In this document: positions 45,066-57,200 of the stretch, one piece after another | Numbering within the stretch: the first letter of the stretch is position 1 | Layout of the letters: each line of letters begins with the position of its first letter | Notes under the pieces: generated by a model | The model's database searches: none | What the model was told of the DNA's origin: nothing | Seen by the model: the letters and a program-made list of their open reading frames with translations, nothing else | Translations under genes and position numbers: made by a program | Assembly (NCBI GenBank): GCA_036435485.1 | Contig: CM071596.1 | Span: 61,181,001-61,245,000, forward strand | DNA length: 64,000 bases | Direction: 5' to 3' | Origin: Saposhnikovia divaricata | Lineage: Eukaryota > Streptophyta > Magnoliopsida > Apiales > Apiaceae

Positions 45066-46297
45066 CTATTTTGAATTCTGTTCAAAGTCTGTGCTCCCTA
45101 TGACTTTTCCTGACCGCAGAGTAATAGCTTGTACCTGTTCCTTGCCATCCTTTTTTCCTGGATTAGGTTCTGTGTTGCTAGGCAAACTTCCTTGCTGCCT
45201 ATGGAGTAGGGCATTTGCGAGTTGTCCAATCTGATTTTCCAATGTCTTGAGAGATGAGGCCTGACTCTGGAGTGATACCGCTTGACTCTTGACCATCGAT
45301 CTCAATTCTTCTAATTCAGATTTTTCATTCGACTGCTGCTGAAATCCTGGAGGCTGATATTGCTGCCTCGTAGCATACTGCTGCTGCATTCCCGAAGGGT
45401 TGGACTGTCTACCCCAAAACTGCTGGTTAGGAGGAGGATAAGATGATTGCTGCACGTTGTTCTGACTGTTACCCCAGCTAAAGTTAGGGTGATTCATGTT
45501 GTTTGGATGATATGTGTTAGGAACTGGATGTTGTGGCCTTTGAAAGTTGCTAACGAACTGAGCTGACTCATTAGATATGGCACATTGACGAGTGTCATGC
45601 CCACCTGCACATAGCTCACAGATGCTAGCGACCTGTTGCATCCCAAGATTAGCCAAAGAATCCACCTTCATGTTTAGAGCTTCTAACTGAGCTGACAGAG
45701 CAGTAGCGGTATCAAATTGAAGAACTCTTGCTACTTTGTTTTGTTGCAATCTCTGCGAAGGATTTTGGTACTCATTCGCAGCCATCATCTCAATCAGATC
45801 ATAGGCTTCCTCGTAGCTTTTAGCCCACAACGCTCCACTAGAAGCAACATCTACTATAGGCCTAGATTGGCCTCCCAGTCCATTATAGAAGCAATTAATA
45901 ACCATCCAGTCCGGCATCCCGTGATGGGGGCATTTTCTGAGCATCTCCTTATAACGCTCCCAAGCTTCACACAATGACTCACCCTGTGCCTGAGCAAACT
46001 GGGCAATAGCATTCCTTATGCCAACTGTTTTTGCCATGGGAAAGAATTTAGAGAGAAATTTTTGTGCAAGCTCTTCCCAAGTAGTGATAGATCCAGCCGG
46101 TAAAGAATGTAACCAGCCTTTAGCTTTGTCCCTCAAAGAGAAAGGAAAGAGTCTCAGCTTCACAGCATCATCTGAAACACCATTGAACTTGAAGGTATCA
46201 CAAATTTCGATGAAATTCCGAATGTGCATATTAGGGTCCTCAGTTGCACCACCCCCAAACTGGACTGTGTTCTGCACCATTTGGATAGTGCCAGGCG
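45066..46297 (-). pseudogene. Athila gag
   Basis: Gag forms the particle that packages element RNA. The open frame 46337-45066 begins with about 13 residues from the Copia LTR, so the Athila part starts near 46297 (IQMVQNTVQFGGGATEDPNM). It shows the retrotransposon gag core (LRLFPFSLRDKAKGWLHSLP, WEELAQKFLSKFFP), a zinc knuckle CELCAGGHDTRQC (CX2CX3HX4C), a Gln/Pro-rich stretch and a coiled segment (EELRSMVKSQAVSLQSQASS). It ends at ITLRSGK...EQNSK with stops before the CACTA insertion. N-terminus lost; not functional. Confidence 0.8.
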
Positions 46298-48136
46298 TGG
46301 CGGGCGGCGGCGCGCGTGAAGCACACAGTAACACCATGCACCATCATACACCTTAGTAGTTGTACACTACCCGTGTGTGTGATTCTATATAAAGCCAACA
46401 ATCCCTTTTATTTATTTCAATGTGGGACAAATACACATTCTCTTTTTCAAGCTCTTTCAAGCTACCCACTTCAACTCTATTTATCTATGGAATTCACTAA
46501 GAAAATTACTTAGACCCATATATGAAAATTTAAGTCCTCATAGCAAGGAACAATTTCCAATCGTTAAAATCAGGAATTAACGTCAAGAACATAAAATACT
46601 TATGCTCTCAAAACTCCATTTTCTAACAATCCCCCACAAATCCATACAGAAATGCTTCAGGTTTTTTCATCATGACTTGTTTTTCAGAGTCGGTACCCTT
46701 CCGGGTTTGAACCCTCCTGAGTCCCCTACTTCGATGGTTACCGGATTCAGATGGAATGTTTCACCTTGAATCTTAATCCGTTTGGTGTAACCATGTTCCA
46801 TAGACGACGACAAGTCAAAGGCTATGGTGCCAATCTACGACTTTGAGACATTAATGGTCTTGTCTCGATCCTGTTCGTCAAATGCTTCGAGGAATAACCC
46901 TTTCCTCTAATTGCGACCACACAATTACATTCGCTTAGCTGGGCATCTCCAGAGATGTACTGCTACCATTTCGTCGAATGACTTGACCCCATTCAGAGTT
47001 ATAATAACTCTTGCTTACTAGCAGCGTCAATACCTTCTAGGTTTACAAGGGATAGACTCAGATACAACAGTATTATCTATGTATCAAAGGTACTACCAAT
47101 TCATCCTTACAGCTTGTTATTACCACATTGAATACACTTCAAGGGATCTCCTCACATGTGCATTGGGTTCCCACTGATGATGAACTATTATGGGTTGACA
47201 GCCCCATCCCCAACCTTGACTTAAGGACCACTGTAGGTTCCAGTCCTTTAGTCAAAGGATCAGCTATATTATTCTGAGTTCCTATGAACTCTAAAGCTAT
47301 AATCCTATCAGACACTAAACCCCTTATAGACTTTAGTCTAACTTGGATGTGCCTCTTTGTCTTAGCATTATACTTTTTACTACTAATCTTGTCGATAGTT
47401 GTTTTACTATCACAATGAATAGCAATCGCAGGAAGCGGTCTACTTACTACAGGTAACACGGACATAAGTCCGTGTAACCATTCAGCCTCCGTCCCCGTGG
47501 CATCAAGTGCACATAACTCAGCCTCAAAAGTAGATCGAGTTACTATAGTCTGTTTGGTCGACTTCCAGGATATTGCTCCACCTGCTAAGGTGAACACATA
47601 TCCAGTCACTCCATTGGAACCAGACTTCTTAGCTATCCAACTTGCATCACTGTACCCCTCAAGTACACCAGGAAATCTCCTATAGTGTAAACTAAGGTAC
47701 ATTGTGCCTTTTAGATATCTAAGTACTCTATCAAGAGCATCCCAATGTGTTCTGTTTGGACAGCTTGTATATCTAGCCAACTTAGATACAGAGTATGAAA
47801 TATCTGGTCTAGTACAGTTAGCAAGATACTGCAACCTCCCTATAATCTGAGAATACCTTAACTGAGACACAGGTACTCCTAAAGTATTCTTAACAAGGGC
47901 AACTTTAGGATCATAGGGTGTACTAGCGATTCTACACTGTGAATAACCATATTTCTCAAGTATAGATTTCTCTATATAATGAGACTGTGATAACGTTATT
48001 CCCTCAACTGACTGAGTCAGCTTGAGACCAAGAATCACACTAGCCTCACCCATATCCTTCATTTCAAAATGCCTTTTCATGAAAGCTTTTGTCTCGTTAA
48101 TAATCTCAATATTGGTTCCAAATAGTAATATGTCAT
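46298..48136 (-). mobile_element. Truncated Ty1/copia element
   Basis: Minus strand: pol end (48135-47139), 3' non-coding (47138-46640), polypurine tract gtgggggat (about 46638-46630) and a 3' LTR (46628 to about 46298, TGTTAG...CCGCCA, about 331 bp). The 5' half is missing, and the right end joins the Athila LTR at 48133-48137 over shared tcatggg. The left LTR end is inferred from TG/CA only. Confidence 0.75.
47139..48135 (-). pseudogene. Copia reverse transcriptase C-terminus and RNase H
   Basis: The open frame runs from the junction to the TGA at 47139. It begins at DILLFGTN, that is, just after the YVD of the catalytic YVDD. Then MKRHFEMKDMGEASVILGLK, RYSQIIGRLQYLANCTRPDI and the RNase H: EGYSDASW, STFEAELCAL, HCDSKTTID, NIADPLTKGL, with all catalytic acids present. 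The N-terminal gag, protease, integrase and most of RT are lost by the rearrangement, not by decay: the remaining 330 codons contain no stop. The Met at 48080 is internal. Confidence 0.85.
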
Positions 48137-48789
48137 GGGTTCTATAGAAAACATGGTTCTAGAAAACAAATAATAATAGAAGAGAAATAAGGTAGAAATG
48201 AATCCCCCAAAATGTATAGAAGAGTACAAAAGATGAAAATAGATTAGGCCTCCTTGCTTGTCACTGGCTTGAAGATCCTTCTCTAAATTTTGTTTTTAAG
48301 ATAATACTGTCGATAACCCCCCACTAATGATAATAGATGGCTGTTTTTAAAGTCTAAGATAATACAAATAAAGTTCAGCCGCTTGCCCTAATAAAATGGG
48401 CCCAAAAATATTTTGACCCGGAAGAAAATTAACATTCAGAAAAACTCTCCAAAGCCCTGTTGCTCGAGTTAGAGCGCTGTTGCGCCTGTTGGCTCCTGGA
48501 AAATGCTGCTTACACAGCGCTGTTGCTCTAGAAACTGAGCTACAGTGCTAGAAACTGAGCTACAGCGCTAGAAATTGAGCTACAGCGCCTCCTACCCCCT
48601 GGAATCAGCACACAAGCCACCACCTACACTCATTCACCACCATTTAACCAATGTAGCACCAAAATGCCTTCAACCATGCCACCTACACAAATTACACAAA
48701 AACATATCAAATGACAACAAAACTCGAGAACTTGCAAACGATTAAAGTCCAAACGGAAGGTAAATAGTGGATATAAAATCCACTTATCA
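48137..48789 (-). repeat. Athila 5' LTR, truncated
   Basis: It starts (minus) TGATAAGTGGATATAAAATC-type palindrome at 48789 and matches the 3' LTR for about 650 bp. It then stops at the Copia junction, lacking the last 755 bp or so. It has an extra gctagaaactgagctacagc unit compared with the interrupted copy. Confidence 0.8.
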
Positions 48790-49159
48790 AAAACCCCGTA
48801 GGGTCGAGAGTTAGGTTACAACACAACCAAATAAGTGTTTAAAGTCCTCGAAGGACCCGGGATAAAAGACAAGTTAATAAAGCCACATGCGACAATCAAA
48901 GCCATGCAAGGCTGTGGAGGCTAAGGTAGAAGACCAATAGAGAACCATGATTAGTCCTAAGATCAAGGGATATAAGAATATCCTTGAACAAGGATCAAAA
49001 AGTTCTAACAAGCTCTCGTCTATGGAGTTTAAAAGGCAAGAAGCCCACGTGATTGTATTTCTTAAAATCTAAATAGAGGAATCAACCTTGAATCCTTGAT
49101 CAAGAAAAACAAGAAACACAGATGAAACCAAGACAAATGTTGAAGTCCTGATGGACCAC

Positions 49160-49440
49160 CTGTTGAAGAAACATATTGCATAGCCCGAAAGACAAATGAA
49201 AGGTAATTAAGTGGGCAATTGAGTTAGGAGATTTTGACATCGACCTTCGGACAACCATCAAGGCTCAGGCTTTATCTGACTTCATGGTTGAATGTACCGT
49301 TAACAACCAAGAAGTCGGGGGGCAAGAAGTAGTAACCCAAAAGGGCAAAGAACTAGAAAACAAGAATGAAGATGAAATCATGACTTTGAAAGAATATTGG
49401 GTGCTCTATTTTGACGGAGCTTCAAAAACAAAATCGAGAA
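49160..49440 (+). pseudogene. Retand-like pol fragment (RNase H linker)
   Basis: Aligns with element B at about 58115-58390. The frame at 49284 reads VECTVNNQEVGGQE, then a variable linker, then LKEYWVLYFDGASKTKS, which is the junction between the native RNase H and the second, archaeal-type RNase H. It stops matching right after the first catalytic Asp of the second domain. Upstream it has stops. Confidence 0.75.
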
Positions 49441-50599
49441 TATTAGCTAAAAGGTTATTACTACAAAGAATAGTATGGGGAATACATTCCAAGACTAAGG
49501 ATTGAAGCCTTGAACTTCAAATCTCAACACAAAATTTAAGCCTTGGTAGCCAACAAGGCTATCTGCCTCCGGTCGAGCTTGTCGTTTGAATTCAAGGCCC
49601 TGAATTAAGAAATTAAAACCTAAGCAAGGTTAAATGAGCATAAGAAGAAGGTTGGAATCCTAGAATGAAGATAAAGGGTTGAAAACCAACCAAGGCACAC
49701 CAGACCTAACGTCAAGCGCTAAAGAGCAAGTGGATTTCCTGAACAATCAACCGAGAAGCAAGACCTCCACCATATGAAGCAAGGGGGCAAGAACTAAGGG
49801 ACTTCATCATTTCTACATCTTAGAATGAGAATCAATGGTTGATGATAAACTTAGAATCAAAGATTCAGCAAACAAGTTAAGGCCCAGAAGGTCACGAGGA
49901 CTAAGAAAAAAAATGTTTGAATCCGAAGTTCACGAAACCATTCAAGGCATATAAAACACCTCCTATTGACCTGAAACGTCGTGTTGGTGGTCCAGAACAC
50001 TCCCAACCTGATAGATGTTTTGGTGGTTGATTAAGAATACTTATTAGAAAAGCTAATAAGAAAGGTTGATACCTCAAATTGGAAATTGAAAAACCAACTG
50101 GGATCCTGGGTCTTTTATCCAGAACATCAACACTGAACATGTGAACATCAACCTCGAATCCTAGAATGAGAAATAAGATATATTTACCATGAAGGCCAAG
50201 ATTAGCCACGAAGGCCAAGATTAGCTATGAAGGCCAAACTTGAGGGGGTCGTGAACCTCCTGAAATATTGGATCCATGATCTAAAACTATCTATCATAGA
50301 TGGAAAGAATCGTTATAACTCGCATAATTCTGGAAAAGAAACGAGGGATATAAAGGAATATCCGGCAAGAAACTACTTCATAACGGTCAGCTGAGCTTTG
50401 AAAGCTAATTACGCTTAAGAAATCCTAATCAGGAAGTTAGTCTTAAAAATGGGATTATTGATGCTAATGAAAAGATTAGTAGAGCCTTAAACAAAAGTCA
50501 TGAATGACTTGGTTGTTGAATTTCAAGTGGTGATAATCGACGTTCAGGCACTGACATGGAGATCCAGATATCGACATTTCAAGGCTGAGATTGAGGTTC

Positions 50600-50990
50600 A
50601 AGGATCGACCGATGAGTGGCCGACCGAGGCACCTGACCTCCGACAGAAGGCCGCATCCGACCGAGAGCTGGCCGACCGAGCTCCAACGAAAGTCCTCAGT
50701 CGACCGAGAACCGGCCGACGGAGCTCCAACGGAAGGCCTTTGCCGACCGAGAGCTGGCCAACCAAGCTCCAAAAGAATCCATAGCCGACCGAGAGCCGAC
50801 CGACCGAGCACGTGAAGGAAATGTAGCCGACTAACCCCCGGCTGACCGAGCACCGAAACCGAAGCCGCAGCCGATCGAGAGCCGACCAACCGGGCCCCGA
50901 GGAAGCCCTAGCCGATCAACCTTCGGCCGACCGAGCTCTTGAGGATGGCTTCAGCCGACCGAAAGCCAGCCGACTGAGGGTGATGCTCAA
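50600..50990. repeat. Degenerate ccgaccgagagccggc repeat
   Basis: Units such as gccgaccgagagctggccgac with variable spacing (about 45-60 bp). It gives chance open frames in both strands (50476-50889) that are repeat translations. Confidence 0.7.
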
Positions 50991-51054
50991 GGTTGAAGAT
51001 TGAACTTTTTCCTGATGTTTGAAACGTGAAGCCGAAGCTTAAGCCGAAGCCAAA

Positions 51055-51340
51055 GCCGTTTAAAATCATTTAGTGCCGTTTAGTGCCATTTAGTATTGTT
51101 TTATCACCGTTTAGCACCGTTTATTGCCGTTTAGCACCGTTTAGTGCCGGTTTAGCACCGTTCATCACTGTTTAGCACCGTTTAGTGCCGTTTTAGCACT
51201 GTTTAGCACCGTTTAGTGCCGTTTTAGTGTCGTTTAACACCACTTAGCGTCTTTTAACACCGTTTAAACATCGTTTAAGGCTGCTTAGTGCCGTTTAGCA
51301 TCGTTTTAATACCGCTAAGGGTTAATTAACCCGAAATCTT
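51055..51340. repeat. Short tandem repeat gccgtttagcaccgttta
   Basis: About 20 variants of gtgccgtttagcacc. Same type as 963-1372. Confidence 0.8.
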
Positions 51341-51345
51341 AAATG

Positions 51346-51459
51346 CAATAATTTTTTAATAACAATTTGATATATAAATTAATAACATATAAAATTAAAA
51401 AAATAATATAATTATAGATATTAAAAAAAGAACCGTACGTTGCACGGATTATAAGCTAG
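51346..51459 (+). mobile_element. Helitron 3' end
   Basis: Hairpin ccgtacgttgcacgg then attataagCTAG|T (51456-51459). The 5' end was not found; the left limit is arbitrary. Confidence 0.4.
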
Positions 51460-51698
51460 TTATATCATAGTATAGATCGTATAGATATATGATATAAATA
51501 TGGGGAAGAACCCCTCTAAATGGACAAACTATAAATAAAGATGACTGGATTGAACAAAAATATTTACTCATTTAAGATTTCAATAGTTTTAAGGTAGTTT
51601 GCGAAGATTAAAGTTAAAGTCATTAAATACGAATCTGGATTGTAAAAAAAATTAGTGATGGTAGTTTGCAAACAATAAGATCAATAAATATGTACTTA

Positions 51699-51772
51699 GG
51701 GGTGATGGTATAGCTCATGTGGTAAATGAGGACTATGCCTTGTTGAACCGTCAAGGTTCGATTTTCCCCTAC
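51699..51772 (+). ncRNA. tRNA-like sequence, probable SINE head or tRNA pseudogene
   Basis: Box-A-like tagctcatgtgg (51711-51722) and box-B-like ggttcgatttt (51755-51765), 32 bp apart, inside a 74-nt stretch starting ggggtga and ending tcccctacc, so the outer stem can partly pair. The T-arm stem is poor, so it is not a normal tRNA. A SINE body or A-tail is not clear. Confidence 0.4.
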
Positions 51773-51929
51773 CGTATGTATCAGAACATATACAAGAATT
51801 ACAAGTAAAAAGCTTGGCGAAAAAATATGAACCTAGATTGTATGTGGTAGAAATTCTAGAAATAAACTTGTCTCAATTTGGAATGATATACTTAATTACA
51901 AACCTCATAACCAGTTATCAGAAAAAATG

Positions 51930-53510
51930 CTAAAAATAACGATTTTTTAATTAAAAAAAACAAAATTAACAATTCTTGGGTGAGATGGTTAAAAATACCA
52001 ATTTAATACCAAAGATTCAAATGCGTATTTGTATCATCACAACACCCCAATCTGTAATGCGTATTATTGGATTCATAAAATTATACATATTACCCAAGTT
52101 GTATTTGGGTATCCCCTAGACATATTGAAATCAATACCCCAATAGGATATATGTATTCAATTTTTTTCAAAATTTCTCATGTTAGCCAATTGTATTTGGG
52201 TATCAAATATTCAATTAAAACATTGAATTTTTTAATTAAATTCTTTAAATTTAGTTCTATCACTTTATGGGTTCAACGATTAACTTTTGGGGTTCAACTT
52301 TTCCATTTTTGGTTTTATATTTATTCGGAATATCAAATAAACCGTATACGAACTTAGGGTTTAGGGTTCAACCCTAAACCCCTAGACCCAAAATCCTAAT
52401 TTATCCTGATTTTTAAAAAATCGGGGGCTCGATCGATTTTTTAAAAATCAGGACACCGGATACATTAAAATATTCAATTTTTTAATTTATTTGTATTCCA
52501 TTAGAGGTTCAACGATTAATATTAGGGGTTCAAAATTTCCATTTTGAATTTTAGAAATATTGAGAATGACGAATAAATCGTATATACGAACTTAGAGTTT
52601 AGGGTTTAGAATTTTAAAATTGTATCATAATATAAAGGTAATTATGATTTGATATGATACCCAAACTAAATTTGCTTATTATGTAACTGAGAATAGAATT
52701 ATGGTGTAAACGAGTTGAATATATGTGGATAGTAGTATGATCAAATTCGGCTCGAATTTCTAATTATTCGTTCGGATTTAATCCGGATTCGATTTAAAAT
52801 TTTAATCCTTTGTTCAAATTCGACTCGAATTCGAATATAAATGTTCATATTTGATTTGGTTCGAATCTACTGAATACCGAATTACTCATTTTTGTATATT
52901 CAAATTCGACTTCGAATTCGTTTAGAATAATCTTGAAAAATTAAGAATATTCAAATGTTTATTTTAAAAAACTAAAATGTGCTCATATTGATTTAATAGT
53001 ACATATTTTATATATAGTATATATTGTATACATAATTTGCGGATTCTAATCGAATACCTATAAGTTCGAGTATTCTAAAATTAATCGAACTACTCTATAT
53101 AAATATGATCGAATATTAGAGTGGTGAGATTCAGCCCGATATTCATTCAAATTATAAAATAGGATTCGAATTCAATCGTTTCTTATATGAATACGAATTA
53201 TATTCGTTGTTAACGAGTCGAATCCGGATTACTCGAATTCGTTTTCAACCCTATATAGAATGTTTGAATAATACCCAAGTCTTAATTGCGTATCCTTTTT
53301 TTGAAAAAAAAACCCCACAATACCCCTACTTGATTTGTGTATTGCATGGTTACTTTATCCTCAGATGCGTATTGCATGGTTACCCAATACCAAATGCGTA
53401 TTAAATTCGGTACTTTTCACCAGCCCCTCCGCCAATGGTTATTTTCGTGGACACATTCTTAAAAACGGTTATTTCCTGACTTCACCCCAGTTACCAAGGG
53501 TCTACAGGTT
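51930..53510. other. AT-rich region, possible decayed TIR element
   Basis: aaaataccaatttaatacc...caaatgcgtattt (51985-52035) and its rough inverse aatgcgtattaaattcggta... (53393-53420) bracket the region, with further similar words outside. It could be a very old TIR element, but similarity is loose. The middle (52740-53230) is rich in attcgaattcg words. No gene. Confidence 0.3.
52362..52384. repeat. Telomere-like heptamers, two units
   Basis: ttagggtttagggttc followed by aaccctaaaccc forms a short palindrome. Only about two TTTAGGG units, so this is a minor interstitial match. Confidence 0.5.
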
Positions 53511-53746
53511 GTATAGTGTTATGCCATATTTTGGCATGCCTAATAATCTCCCAAATTTCTAATAATATTAATTATTAATTCGGATTAATAATTATTGCTT
53601 AACCGCTAAGTTTTATCCTCTCCCTGAAACGAGGAAAGAATCAAACTTAATCAATCAATTATGGAAAATATCTCCAAACGATATTCTTCAAATCATGAAG
53701 ATATCACAACGATTAGATTAAATCAGATAAAATCAATAATTACCAC

Positions 53747-54263
53747 TGATATGGGCTGAAAATAAGCCCTAAAGACACATTTAATGTGGCATTAATTATG
53801 CCGAGAATAGTCCAAACGTGGGGCCCACCAGCTGGGCCCAAAACCCTAAATATAATATTAATTTCGTAATTAATATTAAGGGTAATAAACAGCTCAGCAA
53901 ATAAGAGTTGGATAAGGATAATATCCCTTTCAAACTTATCCAATAAGGCATCCAATTCAATATGGAAACTGATTCCTACAAGGAATAGATCTAGAACATT
54001 CCTCAAAGACTTGTCCATCAAGTCTCCGAATCCTACCATAATTCTAAGGCTTCTCAGCCTATATAAAGGGCCTGACCCCTCATTCTCAGAACTACGTTTT
54101 ATTGGCTTGATTCTCTAATTTACAGAGATACGTAGGCATTCTGTGAGGACCGTTTAAGTCTCGAACGCAAAAGCAGCCATTAAAGCACGAAGCTCACGAA
54201 CCTTAGCATTAAATATACAAACCCTAGCCGCAATATTTTCAACCTAGTTTTTATCCCACAACA
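53747..54263 (+). repeat. 5' LTR of Retand-like element B
   Basis: 517 bp, TGATATGGGC...CCACAACA, homologous to 1525-2022. Contains TATATAAA (54060-54067) about 200 bp from its end. Confidence 0.9.
54060..54067 (+). promoter_or_regulatory. LTR TATA box
   Basis: TATATAAA in gcctatataaagggcc, kept in element A's LTR at 1842-1849. This is the likely pol II promoter of the element. Confidence 0.7.
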
Positions 54264-54265
54264 TT

Positions 54266-54283
54266 TGGCGCCGTCTGTGGGAA
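54266..54283 (+). other. Primer-binding site
   Basis: tggcgccgtctgtgggaa, 2 bp after the LTR. Its first nine bases fit the complement of a tRNA-Asp type 3' end (from memory). Such PBS sequences are common in Tat-lineage elements. Confidence 0.75.
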
Positions 54284-54296
54284 GAAGACATCAACC

Positions 54297-57200
54297 ATGG
54301 TTACCACTCGAAGAACAACACCGATCTCAACCGAGGCTACCTCCGGAACCATCGTTCCACCAATCACTGCTCCTCCTGTTGGTACAGGGCCAGGGTCTGT
54401 ACCCCCATTGACGGAAACAAACCCTCATAGTCAGGCCTTTCAACCACAAGGGACGGATCCCCCCGCTGAAAGATCTCAACCTGAAATCGTCCCTCTAGGA
54501 CAGGAGACTAACCCACTCCAGATGGTGGTCTCTCCTCTCCCTCTGAGTAGCCGCCCGCCGCTTCACAGTCTCTCCACTTCTTCGCTCCCTGTCAACACTA
54601 ACCCAATGTATGGGCTACCTAATTACCCCCAAGATCCAAGGGATCCAGCACCAAGCGGTCATGCTCGGTTGATCCATGGGCAACAACAATCCCCTTATCT
54701 TAGAGGCCCGGCTCCTCCTGAACCAGGATACTATGATTACTCTGGTCCTTATACCGGAGACTCGTCATCTGAAAACGATGATCAAGACGAAGCCCCAAGG
54801 AGGCGACGCGCTAGTAAGGAACCTCTAGGGAGGAATCCATCGAACCGAGATGGTCCTTTAACAATCGCAGAGAAAATTAAGGCTTATGAAGCCGAGATTC
54901 AGAAGCTGAAGGACGACCAAGCAAGGGAACTAGAGAGACAGAACCCTAATCAGACTCGACCTCCTCCAGGAGGGATTCCCTTCATAGATCTGGAGAGGTC
55001 TTCAAGGAGACACCGAAGGGCTGAAGTCCCAACCAGAGGAACTACCAGGGTGGAACCCCCCAAGAATAATCCTAGAGATTTGATGCTACAAGGAGATCTG
55101 GATGATCCGACCCCTCCATTCACTGAGGAGGTAATGAATGCACATATTTCCCGAAAGTTTAAGATGCCCACGATCAAAGCTTACGATGGAACGGGGGATC
55201 CCGCAACTCATGTGAGAACGTTTACAAGCGCCTTGTTACTGCAGCCTGCCAACGATGCCCTTAAGTGTAGGGCGTTTCCCCAAACCCTGTCGGGCATGGC
55301 GCAACGTTGGTATAGTCGTTTACCTCCAAACTCTATTAGCTCTTTCAAGGAGTTGAGTACCGCTTTTGTCAGTCAATTCATTAGCGGAAGAATTCATGAG
55401 AAAAGCTCTGCATCCCTTATGTATGTGACACAGGGAAAGAATGAGAACTTAAGAGATTACATCAAGCGATTCACTAAGGAAACTCTGAATATAACCGATT
55501 TGGAAAATAAGGTGGCCATGGTAGCCTTGCAGCATGGAACCACGGATCTCTTTTTTAAGAGGTCGTTGGCAAAACACCCCCCTGAAAGCATGGATGAACT
55601 TCAACGAAGGGCGGACAAGTATATAAAAGCTGAGGACAGCATCAAGAAAGAAGCCACGTTGGGCAATGGAGGGAACAAGCGGAAGCAAGAACAAGAGTAC
55701 GATGCTAGGGACAAGTATCCCCGAGCTAGCAGAGACTCTGAATCTGCTCCAAAAAAGAGCTCGGGTCCAAGGTTTTCAGAGTATGCCAGACTTAATGCTC
55801 CAAGAAGCCAGATCCTGTTGGACATTGAAAAGGAAAAGGATTTCCGATGGCCGAAGCCACTTAGAGGAGACCCAGCTAAGCGAAATAAGGAGCAATACTG
55901 CAGGTTCCACAAAGATGTGGGACATGACACCGACGATTGTAGGCAACTCAAGGATGAGATTGAGTTCTTGATACGGAGAGGAAAACTAAGTCAGTTCACC
56001 AAGGGTGATGACCGTGGGAACCAGAGAAGGGACAATGACAGAAGAGACAATGAAAGGAGAGATAATAATAGGAGGGATGACAACCATGATCGCAATCCCC
56101 AGCCCCGAAGGGTAGTTATCAATATGATCTGGGGAGGCCCGACAGCAGCCGGCACGACTAAGAATTCTCGAAAAGCTTATGCTAGAGAAGTAATGCACAT
56201 TGTGGGAGAAGCCCCGAAGCGTGCTAAAACCGAGATGGTAATTGGTTTCGATGATTCAGACTTGGAAGGGGTGAAATTCCCCCATGACGACCCGCTGGTC
56301 ATAACTCCCGTGATTGGAAACTCTGAAGTAAAACGAGTCTTGATAGACAATGGGGCTTCTGTGGATATTTTATTTCATGATGCATTTGTAAAGATGGGTT
56401 ACAACGACTCTCAACTGACTCCTACAAACATGCCTATATATGGGTTTAAAGGAGTGGAGTCCAACGTTGAAGGGACTATTCAGCTACCCGTGACTATTGG
56501 GCAGGAGCCTAAAGAGGCGACTCAGATGTTGAATTTCTTGGTGATCAAGGCAGCATCAACATACAACGCAATCCTTGGAAGGACTGGACTTCATGCGTTT
56601 AAGGCTGTGGCCTCTTCCTATCATATGAAAATTAAGTTTCCGACACGGAATGGTGTCGGAGAACAAAAGGGTGATCAGAAGATGGCAAGAAGTTGCTATG
56701 TGGCCGCACTGAGGGCCGATGGAGCCGGGGGGCAGGTCCTTCCGATTGAAGACATGGATGTCCGTGATGATGAAGAGCATAGAGGGAAGCCAGCAGAGGA
56801 TTTGATTCCCATACCTCTAGAACCTAATGATCCTGAAAAAGTTACTTATGTTGGAGCATCTCTGAAAGAACCCCTGAAGGGCAAGTTAATAGAATTCTTA
56901 CAGAAGAATAGCGACGTGTTCGCTTGGACAGCAGCTGATATGCCAGGGATTGACCCCCAACTCATAACTCATAGGTTAAATGTTGACCCCAAAAGGAAGA
57001 CAATAAAGCAGAAGAAGAGAAACTTTGCTCCGGAGAGGCAAGAGGCCATTAGGCAAGAAGTGAATAAGCTCTTGGAAGCTGGTTTTATTGAAGAGATTCA
57101 GTTTCCTGAATGGTTAGCGAACCCAGTCATGGTCAAAAAAACAAATGGGAAGTGGAGAATGTGTATAGACTTCACTGACCTGAATGATGCATGCCCAAAA

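Larger units (their letters stand above)
35867..48789 (-). mobile_element. Athila-type Ty3/gypsy element carrying nested insertions
   Basis: It is bounded by aaaac on both sides (35862-35866, 48790-48794). Minus-strand order: truncated 5' LTR (48789-48137), Copia fragment, gag (46297-45066), CACTA (45029-41613), protease remnant fused to a 3' ORF (41612-40206), 3' non-coding region, polypurine tract (tttgggggttt, about 38936-38924) and 3' LTR (38923-35868), which contains a solo LTR. Reverse transcriptase, RNase H and integrase are all deleted. Confidence 0.85.
48795..51345 (+). mobile_element. Retand-like remnant, right part
   Basis: It resumes the element broken at 35866: ataaataaaaac|cccgtagggtcgag aligns with 60376-60410 of element B. 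It contains a pol fragment (49160-49440), a ccgaccgag-rich repeat (50600-50990) and a gccgtttagcacc repeat (51055-51340) like that of element A. Order and gaps show rearrangement. No LTR is recognised at its right end. Confidence 0.65.

Noticed and set aside
52362..52384. Telomere-like TTTAGGG units, considered as a former chromosome end
   Set aside because: Only about two units; expected by chance in AT-rich plant DNA.
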